Shown: piece by piece, positions 59,951 through 64,000 of the stretch
Position numbering within the stretch: the stretch's first letter is position 1
Layout of the letters: each line of letters opens with the position of its first letter
Origin: Pseudofabraea citricarpa
Lineage: Eukaryota > Ascomycota > Leotiomycetes > Helotiales > Dermateaceae
DNA: 64,000 bases
Assembly (NCBI GenBank): GCA_029641185.1
Contig: JAPWGK010000007.1
Location: 248,001 to 312,000 of the forward strand
Direction: 5' to 3'
The notes under the pieces: generated by a model
Seen by the model: the letters and a program-made list of their open reading frames with translations, nothing else
Told to the model about the DNA's origin: nothing
The model's database searches: none
Translations under genes and position numbers: made by a program

Positions 59951-60669
59951 ATGGACCTAGCGCGGCCTTCTCTCTCTGCTCCCTATCGTGGCAGGATACC
60001 GAGCTATGCCCTCAAGCAAACCAACAAACCCCCAAGCACATCTACCCAGCCAAGGCGATTTTATTGCGACATTTCGAAATGTAAATCTAGTTTCTGCCGC
60101 CCTTATGATCTTGCACGCCATCAAAAATCCATACACGGTCCGAAGAAGCGTTGCCAGTACAAGAATTGCCGATACAGAACTGGCAGGGTAGACAAGATGC
60201 GGGAGCACGAGAGGAAGATACACAAATCTACTGGTGAATGACCTTACTTGAGATTGGTTAATCATAGACTTACCAAGCTTCAATAGACGCAGGTTCGCGT
60301 TCCTCAAACCATACCAATGCGAATACCACAACCACTGCCGACGCAACAAACAATTCCACACCAGATCCAATAGCCTTCAGAACCTATGGCAGTACATCCA
60401 CCGATCAGAACGATTTCGGATATCGCTCTGAGTCCGTGGCCTGTTTCAACTCAGCATACGAAGACATTGTTCTGGGGAACTTCTGGGAGATGTGTGGACC
60501 AGCTGTGCCTGAGTCGCCAGGGACGGCAGACCTCTCAGACATTATGGATTATGCCTCCGAGACCGAGAGGCTAGACTCGATGACCGCTTCAAAAATGAGC
60601 CAAGCTGCTGGCAGTTGGCACAACGGGTATGCCGCAGAGGATAGTGATATATTTGACATGGTTTGGTAG
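59951..60669 (+). CDS. small C2H2 zinc-finger protein, paralogue B
   Basis: Two exons, 59951-60233 and 60293-60669, give 219 aa. The ATG at 59951 (MDLARPSLSAPYRGRIPSYA) is used; an in-frame GTG lies two codons upstream. The fingers at residues 37-90 read RFYCDISKCKSSFCRPYDLA, RHQKSIHGPKKRCQYKNC and RVDKMREHERKIH, closely matching paralogue A at 44309. The intron follows in the same place and phase (STG|, phase 1). The C-terminal half is Thr/Asn-rich then acidic (FNSAYEDIVLGNFWEMCGPA, EDSDIFDMVW), again like an activation tail. The conserved intron shows the two arose by gene duplication, not retrocopying. Probable transcription regulator; targets unknown. Confidence 0.72.
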
Positions 60670-62235
60670 CGGGCGACACGAACTTGGAGGGTGCCAATTG
60701 CAGCAAAGCAAGCAACATCTTACACAATCAGGGGCACGGTTTGGAACTAGGTAACATAATAATCGCGCGGCTCTAGAACAGAGCTGGCACTCGGAATCTG
60801 GAAAGACACTCCCATTTCACTCGTATGCCTGCTTCCAGGATCCTGGACTTCTCGAGTGCGACAGATTTGATGGGATGCCGTGCGACAGATCAATTTTCTC
60901 TTTTCTCTTCTCTCTCTGTGCATCTCCCAGATACCTTATTCTTTCATTCCTGAAGCCCACTATGATTCACCGTCTGTCACTTGTTCTGTCTAACCCCAGA
61001 CGAATAATAACCAAAGCCCCTCCTTCCCCTCAGCCCTACGGGTCTTGGCAGCGATCAACGCCACGAGCCGAGCCGATCGACCGCTTATCCGAAGCCAGCC
61101 CCAGCCATACTTTCAGCACCACCATTCCCTTCCCACACCAAAGAGAATGCACACCTCTTTCCTTACTAGCGAGACCCTCATCTTAAAGAATTGCATCGTT
61201 CAAGGAAAAATTAGGTGGCAATTGCTACTTGGTAGGAGATGGATTACTCGCTTGCTTCTTACCCCACTACCCCTCCCCCTTGGCTCAAGCAAGGGAGCAT
61301 GGCAATTTCAGAGCCAAGAGAAAAGCATCTCAGGCCAGAGCGGAGGTATGTCGAAAGACTTGTTCTAATAAGTGACATGTAGATATCGGATAATCCACCT
61401 GCTGATGTCCGCAGTGCAGTGAAGATCACCTTCTATCCGCTCGGTGGGAAATTCTTTGATACGCTTTGCAAATAGGGTTGGGGGTCAGAGGAGGGTGATT
61501 GTATGTTGTTGTTAGCCATTGTTCTACTTCTTCAACTCAAAATGAGGTCCTTGTTTTGCTGTCGTATGCTTTTCTGCTGTGAGGCCCATTTATCTACGCA
61601 AAAAGCTAAAGGGCATAGAGATCCGACTTTAGTCTTGCGAACGACCGTGAGAAATTCCGATCGATGTGTATTCTGTACACACAAAGTATTTATCAAAACA
61701 GAGAAGCACCGATTTCAGAGCGAGAGAGAGAGAGACAGAGACGACATTTTACAAACAAGAAACTTTTTATTGGGTTCTGTGCTTCCCTTCTTTCGGCGGT
61801 CTATCTAACCCTCCACGAAAACAAAGATGTTGAGATCTTTCCCTCTTGTTGTGGAGACCTCAGCTACATACTTCTAACCATGAATGCATGTTACCAGACC
61901 CGTTACAAAAGAAAAAGTAAACGAAAGGCAAATTCAGAAGCTCGGAATGGAATACAGCAGGAACAAAAAGAAGTGCTGCGCTTTTCTCCTAAAACCCATT
62001 CCGTGCCAAACCAACCAATTCTGTATAAGCCACTCTGAACCTATCGAGTACCGGATGGCCAGTGTCATCAAAAAATGCCAATTATGCCATCCATATCTGC
62101 AGGAAAGAAAGTGGCCTTGCCTCGTTATCAAGTCGAAGTCTCGTGAAAACCAAGCCATCCACCCAATAACACAAAAGAAAATCAAGATGTCACACATGCA
62201 TCTCCAAAGAAGTTACACGAAGATCAACCAGAAGC
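60670..62235. other. convergent intergenic region
   Basis: 1.57 kb between the C2H2 gene and the methyltransferase. An ATG ORF at 60961-61186 (MIHRLSLVLSNPRRIITKAP) has a presequence-like start but no further support. GA repeats lie near 61720-61740. No gene is called. Confidence 0.5.
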
Positions 62236-64000
62236 TTATAGCTCGATCGCGTTTTCTGCTGGTCCCGCAATCCCATCCGCTTCGTCAAGAGCCTTGATGA
62301 TGCACTTGAACAAATGCTTTGCAACAATCGGTGGTACAGCATTGCCGATCTGCTTCTTGATAGCTTTACCCCGGAATTCGTAGTTGACAGGAAAGCCCTG
62401 CATCACAGCGTACTCTCGGATCGTAAAATCTCGCCGGCCGTCGGGGTGGTAGTTTTGTCCACCGGAGGTTGTCATGGCTCGAGGCAGAATCTTGTTCCCG
62501 TCGTACGGGGTTTTCGCTTCGTCGTAAGTGGATTGAGTATCGACGTTACTGTTATAGTGGGCAGGGCGATTTAAATAGTTTCTCACTTTTTCTAGTGCTT
62601 CGTTGACTGTTGCAAATGGCCTAAGTCCGTTTTCTCCATTGGCAGAGCGGATGTAATCAGGCATTTCGGGTAAGACTTCTCCTGGGCTGTGCATTTCATT
62701 AGCATTGAAACATCAATCTGCTAAAGGATCTTACCAGGCTGCAATAATTATCAATCGATGACGGCGTTGTGGTAGACCCTTAGATGATAGTTAGCAAGGA
62801 ATCATATATGTACCAGCGAAAAACTTACCCAGTGAGCAAGGGGAATGATAGCCCATCTTACTGAGAATTGAAGAGCCGAAAACTGGTTGATGAGCGCGTT
62901 AAAATAGTATTGAAATCTGGGCAAGCAAATTCCGAAGGTTTGCTCGAGAGTAACGACTCGGGGTCTGGTACGTCTGACGACTTCGAGAACTGCAAAAAGG
63001 CTAGCAGTGTTCATTTCATCGTCTCGTCCATTAATAGTATGTGCTGGAGAAAAGAACTGACAAGGTGGCGAGAGATGAAGGATATCAACTGCAACTCGTT
63101 GGCCATTGATTGCCTCAGACACGAATTGATGGGCAGCCATTTGATAGCAGGTCGCATTGGGGAAGTTGTGGTGCCATGTAGAGCAAGGATTCTCTGCAAA
63201 GTCGAAACCCCACAAGACCTTGAGCCCAGCCATCTTTGCTCCTTGAGTAGTGCCACCTGCGCCACAGAATCCGTCACCGTACGTCAATTTCTCGCCAGCC
63301 TTTCTAGGTCGTCTGGGTACTGATGGGACGAAAGATGAATGTCGAACTCCCGTGACCGGACTGTCGGCAATGCTCTCAGAAAGGTCGTATTCACAGATAA
63401 CTTTCCGAGGCCAGTCATCCTTATCGACTTCAACGGACATTCTCGACAGTTTACGGGTGGTGCCCGTCAGGTCGTAGACCGTTCTAGGTGCTTTGCTATC
63501 ATGGATTTCCAGATCAATTGTAGACGAGGCCTTGCGCTTATGACTGGGCATAGCAGGAAATGATCCTCTGCGGAGACCTAAACTAATAGAACCTTCCATA
63601 TTTGCTCTTGCCAAACCACCAGCCTCCGGGAGAACGAGGCTACCTGGTCTATGTTGAACAACATCGCGGTTTTCGATGCCATTCAACCATTCTTGGCGAA
63701 GGGCGATGTCTTTAGCAGCCATTCCAGGTACGATATCCTTAGAATCCTTCTCAGTAATCTGGCCATTAACAAGACGTACTAATTTACGCTCCTCCCACCT
63801 ATTGTTGTACCTATCCGCAGCAGAAGGAAACTTGCAAATATACTTCCAACGAAGCGTCAATCTTCCTTCCTCGCGTGCTTCGGGTTGACTTGAGAATACC
63901 GAAAAATTTGTACACTCCGGAAATGGCAGGTTTGTCGTCTGTAGAAGTCGAAGCCCAATAACATCGTGGATGTCAACTTCAACGGTGCCTTGCTCTAAAG
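62236..64000 (-). CDS. rid: RID/Masc1-type DNA (cytosine-5) methyltransferase, 5' end beyond the window
   Basis: The putative C5-methyltransferase needed for repeat-induced point mutation in Neurospora (RID); the Ascobolus relative Masc1 is needed for MIP. Exons (complement): at least 64000-62829, then 62778-62735 and 62686-62236, with short GT-AG introns. The visible lead contains VEVDIHDVIGLRLLQTTNLP and a BAH-like RLTLRWKYICKFPSAADRYN. Catalytic motifs: TYGDGFCGAGGTTQGAKMAG (motif I, SAM binding), LSPPCQFFSPAHT (motif IV with the catalytic Cys; this class has PCQ where canonical enzymes have PCN/PCQ), RVVTLEQTFG (motif VI, EQT in place of ENV), GLPQRRHRLIII (motif VIII) and QIGNAVPP (motif X). 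EQT is a RID-class trait. No frame break is seen in the visible 555 codons, so it appears intact. The start lies right of 64000. Confidence 0.9.

Noticed and set aside
21834..64000. A biosynthetic gene cluster around the two Zn2Cys6 factors
   Set aside because: No polyketide, peptide or terpene synthase, and no cluster of tailoring enzymes, is present; only one SDR and unrelated housekeeping genes are nearby.
1..64000. CRISPR arrays or prokaryotic defence islands
   Set aside because: The genes are spliced and eukaryotic, and the simple repeats lack regular spacers.

Overview
The window is nuclear DNA of a filamentous ascomycete (Pezizomycotina). The evidence is short phase-variable introns of about 50-125 bp, Zn2Cys6 regulators, a Pls1-type tetraspanin, a Chs5 exomer subunit and a RID-type cytosine methyltransferase. 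The gene style resembles Leotiomycetes, but that placement is a guess. No tRNA, rRNA or CRISPR array was recognised. Splice junctions were read by eye from GT/AG signals, frame and family fit, so exon ends are predictions.

Left part (1-40 kb) is ordinary housekeeping chromosome: V-ATPase subunit E, a NIPA-like magnesium transporter, an Mcm1 MADS-box factor, a Pls1-like tetraspanin, the XPF/Rad1 nuclease, a small hydrophilic protein, WASP, eIF1A, a basic orphan protein, a 70-aa lipidatable membrane protein, two F-box-like proteins, Chs5, a short-chain dehydrogenase, a Zn2Cys6 factor, a mitochondrial Mrs2-type magnesium channel and a ZIP zinc transporter. Intergenic spaces are long, and between 3 and 13 kb they are full of microsatellites and G/CAGTA-rich tracts. 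A decayed Tc1/mariner transposase tail sits at 22.1-22.3 kb.

Middle part (40-49 kb) is gene-poor. It has an AT-rich island at 43.65-44.04 kb, a small C2H2 zinc-finger gene and a second Zn2Cys6 gene.

Right part (49-64 kb) is the unusual section. It holds an Argonaute gene split by about 1.2 kb of foreign sequence between its PAZ and MID-PIWI halves. Next to it is a shattered SF1 helicase of the NFX1/ZNFX1 (Hrr1/SAD-3-like) type, whose core has been flipped to the opposite strand and which carries stops and frameshifts. A paralogue of the C2H2 gene follows, and then an apparently intact RID/Masc1-type DNA methyltransferase that runs off the right edge. Two RNA-silencing genes are thus broken side by side, about 4 kb from a DNA-based genome-defence enzyme that still looks intact. 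This reads as a decaying genome-defence neighbourhood and is the main result of the window.
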